Part shown: positions 34,115 to 43,145 of the stretch, one piece after another
Position numbering within the stretch: the first letter of the stretch is position 1
How the letters are laid out: every line of letters starts with the position of its first letter
Assembly: GCA_021772635.1 (NCBI GenBank)
Contig: JAJFLP010000049.1
Span: forward strand, 1 to 56,319
Direction of reading: 5' to 3'
Length of the DNA stretch: 56,319 nt
Source: Verrucomicrobiota bacterium
GTDB lineage: Bacteria > Verrucomicrobiota > Lentisphaeria > JABSQK01 > JAJFLO01
Made by a program: the position numbers and the translations under genes
Notes under the pieces: model-generated
Seen by the model: only the letters and a program-made list of their open reading frames with translations
Database searches by the model: none
What the model was told of the DNA's origin: nothing

Positions 34115-37100
34115 CTACGGTACTACGTTTGTCGTCTCCACACGCGATTGTTCGCGTTTCCGCTCGTCCGGAACTGCCGCGGTAAACTCGAGAAACCCGA
34201 ATGTGGCGGGATTCCCCCACGCATATTCACGGGATGTAGAGATGACGCTATCGGCCGAACCTTCAGCATCATCGCTGTCATTAATCACCGCGCAGAAGCC
34301 GATTTGATAACCTTCATAGAAGGCGCGTGTCGTTGTTCGGTTCGGTTCGATTTCGAACCTTTTATTCTCGCTTGAATACCGAATTCTGGTTTCACTTAAA
34401 TTAATAGTTTCTTCATTATATAGAGTGCCAATAGGGATTGCGACCTCGATCGTGTATCCACTCGCGTTTTTTCCCGAGGCCGTTTTGATTTGACGATAGT
34501 CGCCACGCGTTAACGGCGGGACTTTAATCGTGGTGGTCGCGCCGCCGGTTGACAGATCTCCAGGGTTGAAAATTAGATGGAAATCATCTGCCGATATGAC
34601 TGATTCGGTAAAATCTTCGCCCAACTGCAAATCCAACCAGACCTCAACGGAATCTCCACCTGACGGGTTTTCGGTCGTGCCACTTCGCGTCACAACATCG
34701 TCAATTATTTCGAATCCGAGGAAAAGTGTTTCACGAGTCCATTGACTGTATAGTTTAAGGTCGAAGTCACTCTTTCCTGCCGCATTTTGGTGCCCCTCCA
34801 ACACAGTGTATGGCACAGGTAGATCGTCCGGCCTGCGGTTGGTCCAATCGGCAAGGTCGCCGTCCACTATGATCTCACCGTTACTGCGTACGGAACGGAG
34901 GCGGTTTATCTCGTGATCGGCCTTTACATGACGCAATGACAATTGCGGAGCGTTCCGTTCTTTCGCCATCCGACCATAGGACGTAAATGAATCAATCGCG
35001 AGACCTCCGAACCCCGATGCGTGCGAGTAGATTCGTATTACCTTCTCCAATTCACTCTCCATCCCACTCCAGCCGTCTTCGTAGAACGTGTGATGCCCAG
35101 CCGGTTCGTCTGTAGCTGCGGTCTTGCCCGTTCTACATATTATCCATAGTTTTTTCCCGTAATTTCCTATTGCGTTCACGTAACCCTCTGAAACCCCTTT
35201 AATCGCAGCTGCGGTATCGAAGCAATCAGTCAACATCGCGTAGTCGGTTAACTGCGTGGCCTGCCGGAAGAACTCCAGATCGCCTCCGAGGGCGGCTTCA
35301 AACGTGCAACCTAGGTTAATTTTTTCTCCTGGTCGGGATTCAATGATATTTTTACATCGACGTAACAGCGCGAGAAAATCGTTTCTGGCAACCGCCCCAT
35401 CAGTAGTACCTTCTTCGATAGCCGAAAGGTCCGGATTAATGAGAAAACCGTCGAAACTCGCGCCTGCCGAAGTGGCGCGATTAAAAGCCATGAATTTATC
35501 TATCGACTCCGTTAGATCCTGATCACCGTTTCGTAACGACCAATAGTGGTTACTGAACAGTACGTTAACCGATATGTTTCTGTCGGCACAATTGGCTAGG
35601 AACCTGTTTAACATATCCCGATAACGCGAACCGGGATCAAGGTATTGACTGGCATCGTCGATATTGACATATAACGTTTCGACAGATGTTCGATCACAGA
35701 GACTGAATAAACTATCCCCGACGAATCGGTTTAAAATCGGGTTCTGCGCTGTTACGAAGAGAGCCCGAGGGTGTTCTGGAACTCGGCGAGCCTCCGGGAG
35801 CGTTGCCCTGATTGGGAGAAGTTCCCGCTTGACTTTCATTTCGTCGACAAAAACTGTCCCGTTTCCAATATCGTCGAACGAGAAGTGGATAAATGAGACA
35901 CCCGACATATCCAGTTTATTCGTAAACGGCTCGAGCGGGACTACGGCTTCCCTCCATTCGTTAGTCAGGCCACCAGGGCAAAAAAGCGCAATCGGACCAG
36001 CGTTCGCGGTTCTTTGGTTGCCATGATCCTCGCTTCCGCTACCGATAGCGATATTAAACTTTTCGTTTCCGCGATCGCCTTTGACCCAGAACGATAAAAA
36101 ATCGTAATTCCGGAGATCTATGTCATCTAGATCTAATCGCCATTCGCACTGGCTACCGTTACTATTATAAGTTACCTCCACCGCCATACCGTGCTCGCCG
36201 AAGTATTGCTGATAGCTTCGCTTACTTACCGCATAGCTCGGCGGTAACGCGATCGCGCTAATTTCGGTTACGGAGGAAGCGCCCGGGGTATAGGATCTAG
36301 AATCAAAGTTATCAATCAATATTTCTGATCGTAAATTAATAATTCTCTCAAGTGTATTAACGACTGACCGGCTCAGCGTGCGCCGTGACTCCTCGGATAA
36401 ACGCGCCTCAAGAATCTCGTCGCGCAGTTTCGATAATCCGGAAATCAGCGTCATTTTATCGTCGCCAACAAGGTCCGGCAAATCCTTATTATCATAAGTG
36501 GCTCGTATCATATTTAACCGGCGATCGCATATCCGCTCAATCAAGCTTCCATACCGGTCCGAATCACCGGCCAATGTGTTCTTATCCATAGACAAGATAA
36601 AATCCCATAACAGCTTCAGATCGCTATCCTCGACTTCATCGATGGAAGAATTTATTACAAGGTCATAGATTACGCTATCGATCATACGTATTGGGATATC
36701 GGACTTTTTGCCTCCGAAACTTTTTACCATTGTCTTGCGTGTGGAGAAAACCTCCTCAAGTTCGATTTCGCCATCATTGAGTCGATCGACGAAAGCCGTA
36801 AGCGCTTTTTCGAAACTCAACTTGCCTAATCTAACCAGATATCGGCGGTGCGTATCGTCGGGCATTTCAGTGTCAAGCAGTATCCTGGTCGTCTGGTAGC
36901 ATTTACCGTAATCCTTTAACTTCCGCGAATAATCGCGGCCCGAACGTAAGCTTATGAGGTCCACCGATAGCGATTGCACCTGCGCCTGCACCAACGCGCT
37001 AGTATACACTCGGTATTGTTCCGGGCGATTAAATAATTCGTCGATAACGGATCCGCGTGGTTCACAGTTGCGATACCGGACGAAGTACTCGCGTATTTGC

Positions 37101-40100
37101 GGAACACTTGTCGCCTTGGCCCAATCGCCGTGTACTGCCTCAATAGTCTCGCGCCAAGGATCTGCAAGTACAAATACGTCGCGAGCAATTCTGCCTAAGT
37201 CCTTTCGCACGCCCGGCACAAGGAGGATCCCGGCAATCGATAGAGACGCTAAGAGCAGTAGAATCCGTCGAGGAAACGATAAATCGAAGTAAGAGAGCTG
37301 TGGAAATAACGAAGTAACTGTAGCGGGCGTACTAAATCGATTGGTTCGGCTTAGGGAGGAACTGTTCGCAGAGTATTTTTTTAGGACACTGACAATTTCG
37401 TCATGAAATACGTTTACGTCCTTGTACCGTTTAAGCGGGTTCGGGTTCAGCGATCGGATAAAAAGTTTCGCGACGATACCGTCGTAGCGCCGCGTGAACG
37501 GAGCCTGCCACCACGTTCCTCCTTTCTTCCTTATCCATCTGCTGCGCCGCACACAATGGCTCTCCCAATTTCTCTCCGGAAGCCGGCGGCGGTATGGAGA
37601 ACGACTGAATAAGGACTCGAATAAGCACAATCCTAAACTGAAAATATCTGTTTGCGCATCTCCCCGGTCCGCAGACAACACTATTTCAGGCGCCATATAC
37701 TCGGGGGTTCCGGGTATCGCTCCTGTCGTGCTCTCATCCCTGTTATTCTTTGCGATTCCCAGATCCAGGAGAACTGGCGTATTATCCTTCTTTATAAACA
37801 AATTATCCGGTTTTATATCGCGATGGATGAAACCGTTCTTGTGGCAGTGGTCGAGCGCAGACAAAAAACCGAGAAAATATGTCAGAATCTGTTCATCCGT
37901 AGGACGCGACGCCGTATTCTTATTCGAAATAATTGTTGCAAGTGTTTGACCCTGCAAATATTCCATCACAAGCTGCGGAGGTTTCTTGAGTTTCGCGCCG
38001 AGACTCAAATCGGACCCGATGTCAACGAATTTTACGATATTCTTGTGATTCAGTGATTTTAATATCTCGGGCTCCTCCTCGGCTCTTTCGCGCGAAGACT
38101 TCTTCTTGGACCTGGTAAAATCCAAAGTCACGAATGAGTTTCGGCGATGATACAACTCCTCTTTCAGACACTTTAATGCGAACAGTTTTCCGTCATACAG
38201 ACGCCGTGCTTTGTAGACTTCAGCCTGTCCGCCAGAGCCGTGGAGATTTTCGAGACATTCGTAATTGTGGTTGATTCCGGTTATGACGTTTCCGAAATCT
38301 CTCTCACGACTGCGTGACTGAGTGAATTCCTCGAACCGTTCGATAATCTTGTCTAATGGAATCAGATCGTGGATCATACACAGGAGAATTCGGTTTAGCT
38401 CCGGTAACAGAAAAAGCAGGGAGTGTCCGTCGGCCTGAAGTGGTGCGATATAATCGTCTGTTTCTACGTCCCCTTCATATTCCGTGAACAGGTCTACATT
38501 CTTGTCGACCGCGCCGGTTTCGGAGAGACATTTAACGAAGGAGATAGCGACTGCGCGAATATCTTGGGCTTGTCGTTCGGTTAACGATGATCCTTGTCGC
38601 GACTCGAGAGACGGGTCGAGAAAATAAATAGCCGTGTGCTTGTCGTTGAGGCAGGAGATCGTATCCGGGCCTAAGTTTCCGTGAGACAATTTTAGCGCGT
38701 GCAACTGCCTGAGCCGGTGTAGCACCGCGCGGATAATCTCGAGACCGATGTGTACGTCGTCAATACCCAAACCGTGCGTTAGAAAATTGCGTGCGGGAGT
38801 ACATGGCTTAGGATTAGCCGCCACGAACCATTTGCTATCGTCTGATTCGTTCGCTACGATTCCTTCAGGGATCTCAATGAATTCAGTTAACCCGTACGTT
38901 GCCGCCAACGGACACAGGGATTCGATGAAATCGACTGAGCCAGGGCTCGAAATTCTTATTAGAGTGACCGGTGGAGTTTTCTCGTCGTCATATCTGACCG
39001 CCAGAACGCGATCCTCGTGAACTTCGATCACCTTGTATCCGGGAAAACTGAAATTACCAAAAGCACTCCCCGACGGGGGATCTCCCGCAGTACGACTCTT
39101 GGAATCGTCAGTGACCGTGGACGCCGGTGAGTTCGCCTCTTCGTATGACATCGCCAAAATCTTAAGGTTTTCCAAGACTTCCGCGAAGGATTCGAATCGG
39201 TAGTAGCGGCCGAAAGAAAAATGTGACCTGATAAGGTTCTTGAGTTCGGCGTTTACTGTTCTGACGCTTTCAGAGCGGAGTTCGTCGTCCCTTGGCGACT
39301 TATTATTCCAAACTTTCGCGGTGTAGTACCGGATAACTTCCCGAAAACTGAAACGACGAGATCGACGCCAGGCCAGGCACTGCTTTATGAACTTTATCAA
39401 TTGCGGATTGTCGGCGAAAACGGTGTTGGAAAAATCTATTTTCTCCTCGCTAAATGACTTCGCCCACAGCAAGATTTCGATCGGGCTCAGATCCGCTAAT
39501 CCCCGTATGGGGCACTCTCCTGTAAGTGCTTCGTAAAGACAGACTCCGAAACTAAATATATCGGACTCCTCGTCTCCACGGTTCACGGCGGAGTAAAATA
39601 ATTCCGGCGCTATATACCCGTAAGTGCCAGCAACGCCGCCGTCAGCGGTGGCGGTGCCGTTTTTCTCGGTCGCAATAGAAAAGTCGGTTAGCTTCAGCGT
39701 GCCGTCGCGGCATAGAAAAAGATTACTTGGCTTTATATCTCTATGTACAATTTGTTTTTCGTGAACTCGATGAGCGTAGTCCAGCGCCTCGGCACAGTGA
39801 GTAAACATCGACAACGCTTCCGGTGCAGACATGCACGTCCGATTGCTCAAGACTTCTTTTAGGGTGTATCCATCCAACCATTCCATCACGAGGTAGTCTC
39901 GTAACATTCCCTCATGCGACGCGCATACGCACTCGAACGCGGAAATAATATTCTTGTGTTCCAGATCTATCGGATAGGCTTCTTTCTTGAGCGACGCATT
40001 ATATTTCAAACGCTTAAGCGCAACCTGCGTACGCGTACGCTTGTCCCGCGCCTGAAAAACATCACCGAAACTACCGGACCCGGTACAATCTCCGATATCA

Positions 40101-40129
40101 TAAAGGCTTCGTATATCTTTAATCGGCAT
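34115..40129 (-). CDS. Giant transmembrane Ser/Thr kinase with tandem kinase/pseudokinase domains and extracytoplasmic sugar-binding-like modules
   Basis: About 2004 residues. Kinase 1 (~10-270): K39, HRDIKPSN at 129-136, but DFS (149-151) replaces DFG. Pseudokinase (~360-600): HGNLGPDT at 483-490 in place of HRDxKxxN and DPS for DFG. Kinase 3 (~622-915): GSGGQAEVYKAR, K653, HRDIKPDN at 769-776, DLG at 789-791, MAPE. A single membrane helix lies at ~955-972. The outer half has a helical region (~990-1270) and a jelly-roll-like domain (~1270-1435, LSFWVKGDRGNEKFNIAIGS). It continues with an alpha/beta, possibly TIM-barrel, domain (~1450-1730) and a CBM9/DOMON-like domain (~1750-1985, VDGDLADWTNRRPDDLP, SVEVWLD). 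It probably senses a glycan or wall component and phosphorylates targets read by the FHA activator. No convincing Shine-Dalgarno. Confidence 0.9.
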   Translation of the reverse strand: MPIKDIRSLYDIGDCTGSGSFGDVFQARDKRTRTQVALKRLKYNASLKKEAYPIDLEHKNIISAFECVCASHEGMLRDYLVMEWLDGYTLKEVLSNRTCMSAPEALSMFTHCAEALDYAHRVHEKQIVHRDIKPSNLFLCRDGTLKLTDFSIATEKNGTATADGGVAGTYGYIAPELFYSAVNRGDEESDIFSFGVCLYEALTGECPIRGLADLSPIEILLWAKSFSEEKIDFSNTVFADNPQLIKFIKQCLAWRRSRRFSFREVIRYYTAKVWNNKSPRDDELRSESVRTVNAELKNLIRSHFSFGRYYRFESFAEVLENLKILAMSYEEANSPASTVTDDSKSRTAGDPPSGSAFGNFSFPGYKVIEVHEDRVLAVRYDDEKTPPVTLIRISSPGSVDFIESLCPLAATYGLTEFIEIPEGIVANESDDSKWFVAANPKPCTPARNFLTHGLGIDDVHIGLEIIRAVLHRLRQLHALKLSHGNLGPDTISCLNDKHTAIYFLDPSLESRQGSSLTERQAQDIRAVAISFVKCLSETGAVDKNVDLFTEYEGDVETDDYIAPLQADGHSLLFLLPELNRILLCMIHDLIPLDKIIERFEEFTQSRSRERDFGNVITGINHNYECLENLHGSGGQAEVYKARRLYDGKLFALKCLKEELYHRRNSFVTLDFTRSKKKSSRERAEEEPEILKSLNHKNIVKFVDIGSDLSLGAKLKKPPQLVMEYLQGQTLATIISNKNTASRPTDEQILTYFLGFLSALDHCHKNGFIHRDIKPDNLFIKKDNTPVLLDLGIAKNNRDESTTGAIPGTPEYMAPEIVLSADRGDAQTDIFSLGLCLFESLFSRSPYRRRLPERNWESHCVRRSRWIRKKGGTWWQAPFTRRYDGIVAKLFIRSLNPNPLKRYKDVNVFHDEIVSVLKKYSANSSSLSRTNRFSTPATVTSLFPQLSYFDLSFPRRILLLLASLSIAGILLVPGVRKDLGRIARDVFVLADPWRETIEAVHGDWAKATSVPQIREYFVRYRNCEPRGSVIDELFNRPEQYRVYTSALVQAQVQSLSVDLISLRSGRDYSRKLKDYGKCYQTTRILLDTEMPDDTHRRYLVRLGKLSFEKALTAFVDRLNDGEIELEEVFSTRKTMVKSFGGKKSDIPIRMIDSVIYDLVINSSIDEVEDSDLKLLWDFILSMDKNTLAGDSDRYGSLIERICDRRLNMIRATYDNKDLPDLVGDDKMTLISGLSKLRDEILEARLSEESRRTLSRSVVNTLERIINLRSEILIDNFDSRSYTPGASSVTEISAIALPPSYAVSKRSYQQYFGEHGMAVEVTYNSNGSQCEWRLDLDDIDLRNYDFLSFWVKGDRGNEKFNIAIGSGSEDHGNQRTANAGPIALFCPGGLTNEWREAVVPLEPFTNKLDMSGVSFIHFSFDDIGNGTVFVDEMKVKRELLPIRATLPEARRVPEHPRALFVTAQNPILNRFVGDSLFSLCDRTSVETLYVNIDDASQYLDPGSRYRDMLNRFLANCADRNISVNVLFSNHYWSLRNGDQDLTESIDKFMAFNRATSAGASFDGFLINPDLSAIEEGTTDGAVARNDFLALLRRCKNIIESRPGEKINLGCTFEAALGGDLEFFRQATQLTDYAMLTDCFDTAAAIKGVSEGYVNAIGNYGKKLWIICRTGKTAATDEPAGHHTFYEDGWSGMESELEKVIRIYSHASGFGGLAIDSFTSYGRMAKERNAPQLSLRHVKADHEINRLRSVRSNGEIIVDGDLADWTNRRPDDLPVPYTVLEGHQNAAGKSDFDLKLYSQWTRETLFLGFEIIDDVVTRSGTTENPSGGDSVEVWLDLQLGEDFTESVISADDFHLIFNPGDLSTGGATTTIKVPPLTRGDYRQIKTASGKNASGYTIEVAIPIGTLYNEETINLSETRIRYSSENKRFEIEPNRTTTRAFYEGYQIGFCAVINDSDDAEGSADSVISTSREYAWGNPATFGFLEFTAAVPDERKREQSRVETTNVVP

Positions 40130-40521
40130 GGTGAATTTATGGATTGACGATTTATGGATTTATGGATTGACGATTGGTGGATTCACGCTGCGCTCCCGGC
40201 AAACGCGGGGCCGTCTCTCCGGCAACACCGGATCGGCTGACGATTGTGATAGACCTACAAGGCGCGTTCCACCCCGCAATGAAATACGGTTTCATGATAT
40301 ATTAATCCTACTAAGACGCCGTCCATTGATTCCCCGGAAACGGAAACGGTCCAAGGTCGTTGAGGATGTATACCGGACGTCTTCATCCGCATGCGAGACG
40401 AATTATTGTTCGATATCCCTTAGATAATGAATTCAAAGTCGTCTCTCCGTCTATACGGACCAAAAATTGTACTACTTGCAGTATAAATAAGTCACAAAGA
40501 ACGTACGACCTTAAAATATTT
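40130..40521. other. Spacer upstream of the giant kinase
   Basis: Immediately upstream of the kinase start is a short tandem tract: ATTTATGGATTGACG at 40135-40149 and 40158-40172 with a partial unit between. Then come about 190 bp without recognisable content, then family A copy 13 (40369-40487). The tandem tract lies where the kinase leader and promoter should be. Confidence 0.55.
40369..40487 (-). repeat. Family A repeat, copy 13
   Basis: In reverse: GTATACCGGACGTCTTCATC at the left, a CATGCGAGACGAA piece, TTGTTCGATATCC, and CCAAAAATTGTACTACTTGC then AGTATAA at the right. The interior has diverged. Confidence 0.75.
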
Positions 40522-41400
40522 CTACCGTATGCAGCGATCCGTGCCTATAAATTCATTAACCAACGGGATAATCTCGTCGATCGCGTCTTCTAGAACATAA
40601 TGACCGGCGTCGGGGAAGCGATGTACTTCGGCATCCGGGAAGTGTCGCTTCCACTGATCTAGAAAATGTTCCGTAAAACAGAAATCTTTGTCCCCCCAAC
40701 AAATCATTATCGATTTATCCCGCAATTTAGTCATTCCGGATTCGATCGCTTGCGCGGTTTTCCATGTCGGGTGGGCCGTCGTGAGCGGGATATCCTGAAT
40801 GAAACGAATATTCGCGATCCGGTTTGAATAACTGTCGTACGGCTTCAGATAGCCGGCCTTCACTGCCGGAGTCATTTTCTCCCGGTTCTTGCTCGCCATA
40901 TATGCTGCGGCCAGTGCGAAATAGTTAAATCGCCGAACCAAAAATTCGCCGATCACCGGAATACGACACAGCAATATCCGTAACGGGAACTGCGTATTCA
41001 GACTGCACGCCGTATTGAAAATCACGAGTTTTTCAATTTTCTCAGGAAAGTCAACAGCATATCCCAATCCAATTGGCCCGCCCCAGTCGTGAAGGAAAAG
41101 GTGGAACTTATCAATGTTTAGGCTCGTTATCATGCGTTTCAGATTCGAAACGTGATCCTCTAATCGATAAGGATAGTTCTGCGGTTTATCGGAGAATCCG
41201 CAGCCAATGTGATCCGGAACGATCACTCGGTGTGATTCTCGGAGACTCAGGGCAAGGTTGCGATAATAAAATGACCACGTCGGATTTCCGTGAAGCATTA
41301 CGATGACGTCGCCCTGGCCTTCATCGATATAGTGATATTTGAGTCCATCGATATCGATGAAGTGGGACTCGAAAGGATAAAGATCCGTGAATTCGGTCAT
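40522..41400 (-). CDS. Alpha/beta-fold hydrolase, haloalkane dehalogenase/OleB-like
   Basis: A 292-residue alpha/beta hydrolase. MLHGNPTWSFYYRNLA holds the oxyanion HG, and HDWGGPIGLG carries an aspartate nucleophile, as in haloalkane dehalogenases and the related OleB beta-lactone decarboxylases. The acid/histidine pair is likely in WGDKDFCF and DAGHYVLED. The PDHIGCGFSDKP segment reminds me of OleB-type proteins in hydrocarbon synthesis, but oleA, oleC and oleD are not nearby, so the substrate is undetermined. A serine nucleophile (esterase) is excluded by the aspartate. It follows murE on the same strand after a TTCAAGGG tandem tract. Confidence 0.85.
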   Translation of the reverse strand: MTEFTDLYPFESHFIDIDGLKYHYIDEGQGDVIVMLHGNPTWSFYYRNLALSLRESHRVIVPDHIGCGFSDKPQNYPYRLEDHVSNLKRMITSLNIDKFHLFLHDWGGPIGLGYAVDFPEKIEKLVIFNTACSLNTQFPLRILLCRIPVIGEFLVRRFNYFALAAAYMASKNREKMTPAVKAGYLKPYDSYSNRIANIRFIQDIPLTTAHPTWKTAQAIESGMTKLRDKSIMICWGDKDFCFTEHFLDQWKRHFPDAEVHRFPDAGHYVLEDAIDEIIPLVNEFIGTDRCIR

Positions 41401-41410
41401 GGTTTAGAGA

Positions 41411-41442
41411 TTCAAGGGTTCAAGGGTTCAAGGGTTCAAGGG
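41411..41442. repeat. TTCAAGGG tandem repeat (4 x 8 bp)
   Basis: Four perfect copies of TTCAAGGG between the hydrolase start and the murE stop. It sits 10 bp upstream of the hydrolase start codon, where copy-number slippage could change spacing to promoter or ribosome binding site. Confidence 0.85.
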
Positions 41443-41576
41443 TTTCGGAGGTTAGAAACCGGAAAGCCAAAAGAATACCCCTGAACCACGGTTCAACTTT
41501 CTTAGTTTTCAACCGTTGGTCCGCTGGACCGCTGAACCCTGAACCTAAAACCTCGAATGGGTTCCTTCGTCCGCGT

Positions 41577-43145
41577 TCATGCGGGAGCAAGGACTCGCTC
41601 GGCTGGAGCCGCCGCGGTGGTCCGGGCACTCAGCGCCTCTCGGCAAGTTTCGATGTCGCAGAACCTCGTCTTTTCGCCGTCGACTTCCTGATATTGCTCG
41701 TGTCCTTTGCCCGCGACGAGAACGACGTCTCCGGGCCTCGCGCTATTGATGCCGAAAAATATCGCGGCATGGCGGTCTGGGAGGACGTAGTGTTTCGTAT
41801 CTTCAGGAACCCCACTGAGTACGTCATTTATTATATCTTTCGGGTTCTCTGTCCGCGGGTTGTCGGTTGTTACAACGACCAGGTCTGCTAACTCTGACGC
41901 AACTCTTCCCATTCTTGGTCGTTTGGATTTATCGCGATCACCGCCGCAGCCGAAGATAACGATTACACGATCGTTCGTTAGCGGCCTAAGCGCGTGCAAT
42001 ACATTTTCAAGCGCGTGATCTGTATGGGCGAAGTCGACGAAAACGTGAACACCTTCAGAATCCGGAACTCGCTGAAGGCGGCCGGGTGGGCCCTTGAACT
42101 CGCGAAGTGCATTCTGAATCTGGGTAATTGGAGTTCCTAGAGCGACAGCCGTGCTGATAGCGGCCATCGTGTTATACGCGTTAAAGCGGCCAATTAACGA
42201 ATACCCCACGTCTATGGGGCCTGTGGGTGTATTCAAGATGGATTCCGTGCGATCGATCGTCATCGTTATCGCCGATGGGTGATAATCCGCCAACGAGTCG
42301 AAACCGTACGTGATTCGCGACTGACAATCATCGCCGAGTTCCGAGTGAGGGTCGTCGGCGTCGACGTCTCTGGCACCAGCCAGGAGGCGTCCGAAGGGAT
42401 CGTCGATGTTAATCACGCGTTTGCCGTCAGGTTTCAGGTGTCGGACGAATAACCGCCGCTTCGCGTTATAGTAGTTGTCCATTGAGCCGTGATAGTCGAG
42501 ATGTTCTTCGGTCAGATTGGTGAATATGGCCACGTCGAACTGCATGGTTCCAAGGCGCTGTTGACTCAAGCCGTGACTCGAAACCTCGACAACCAGGCAC
42601 TCAACGCCGTTGTGTTTCATTTCGGAAATCAACCGTTGCATGGAAATAGGAGTCGGGGTGGTCCTTTCCGCCGGCATAGAGCGGTCACCGGTCTTATACT
42701 CGACCGACCCGATCAGCCCAACTTTGCGCCCGGATTGGCGCAGAATGCTGTATAGCAGATAGGCCGTTGTTGTCTTGCCGTCAGTCCCTGTCGTCGCAAT
42801 CAGGGTCATATCCGATGCGGGATATCCGTAGTGGTACTCAGCGATCTTTCCGACCGCGGCATAATCACCACTTACACGAAAAGATGGGACCGGTAGATCT
42901 ATTTTATCATCGGCTTTATAGACAACTGCGGCGGCGCCGCGGCGTAGAGCGTCCGGGATAAATGAGCGCCCGTCATAGGTGAGTCCGTTTACAGCTATAA
43001 ATATGCTTCCAGGTGTTACTTGCTCGGAATCACATGCAATATCCGTTATCGGAATCTGTAAGTCGCCGTCGTAGCCCAGTCCCACGTCGCCGCACACGTT
43101 GTAGTAGTCGTTGAGAGTTCTTGTTATTCTGGTGTCTTGTAACAT
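41577..43145 (-). CDS. murE: UDP-N-acetylmuramoyl-L-alanyl-D-glutamate--2,6-diaminopimelate ligase
   Basis: MurE adds the third peptide residue to the peptidoglycan precursor using ATP. The 522 residues contain the N-terminal UDP-binding ITDIACDSEQVTPGSIFIAV, the P-loop TTGTDGKTTTA, TNLTEEHLDYHG, and DNPR in VVTTDNPRTENP, the motif of enzymes that add meso-diaminopimelate rather than lysine. VLVAGKGHEQYQ lies near the end. The start overlaps the ftsI stop by one base (TAATG at 43143-43147). The last ~20 residues (TTAAAPAERVLAPA) are poorly conserved. Confidence 0.96.
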   Translation of the reverse strand: MLQDTRITRTLNDYYNVCGDVGLGYDGDLQIPITDIACDSEQVTPGSIFIAVNGLTYDGRSFIPDALRRGAAAVVYKADDKIDLPVPSFRVSGDYAAVGKIAEYHYGYPASDMTLIATTGTDGKTTTAYLLYSILRQSGRKVGLIGSVEYKTGDRSMPAERTTPTPISMQRLISEMKHNGVECLVVEVSSHGLSQQRLGTMQFDVAIFTNLTEEHLDYHGSMDNYYNAKRRLFVRHLKPDGKRVINIDDPFGRLLAGARDVDADDPHSELGDDCQSRITYGFDSLADYHPSAITMTIDRTESILNTPTGPIDVGYSLIGRFNAYNTMAAISTAVALGTPITQIQNALREFKGPPGRLQRVPDSEGVHVFVDFAHTDHALENVLHALRPLTNDRVIVIFGCGGDRDKSKRPRMGRVASELADLVVVTTDNPRTENPKDIINDVLSGVPEDTKHYVLPDRHAAIFFGINSARPGDVVLVAGKGHEQYQEVDGEKTRFCDIETCREALSARTTAAAPAERVLAPA

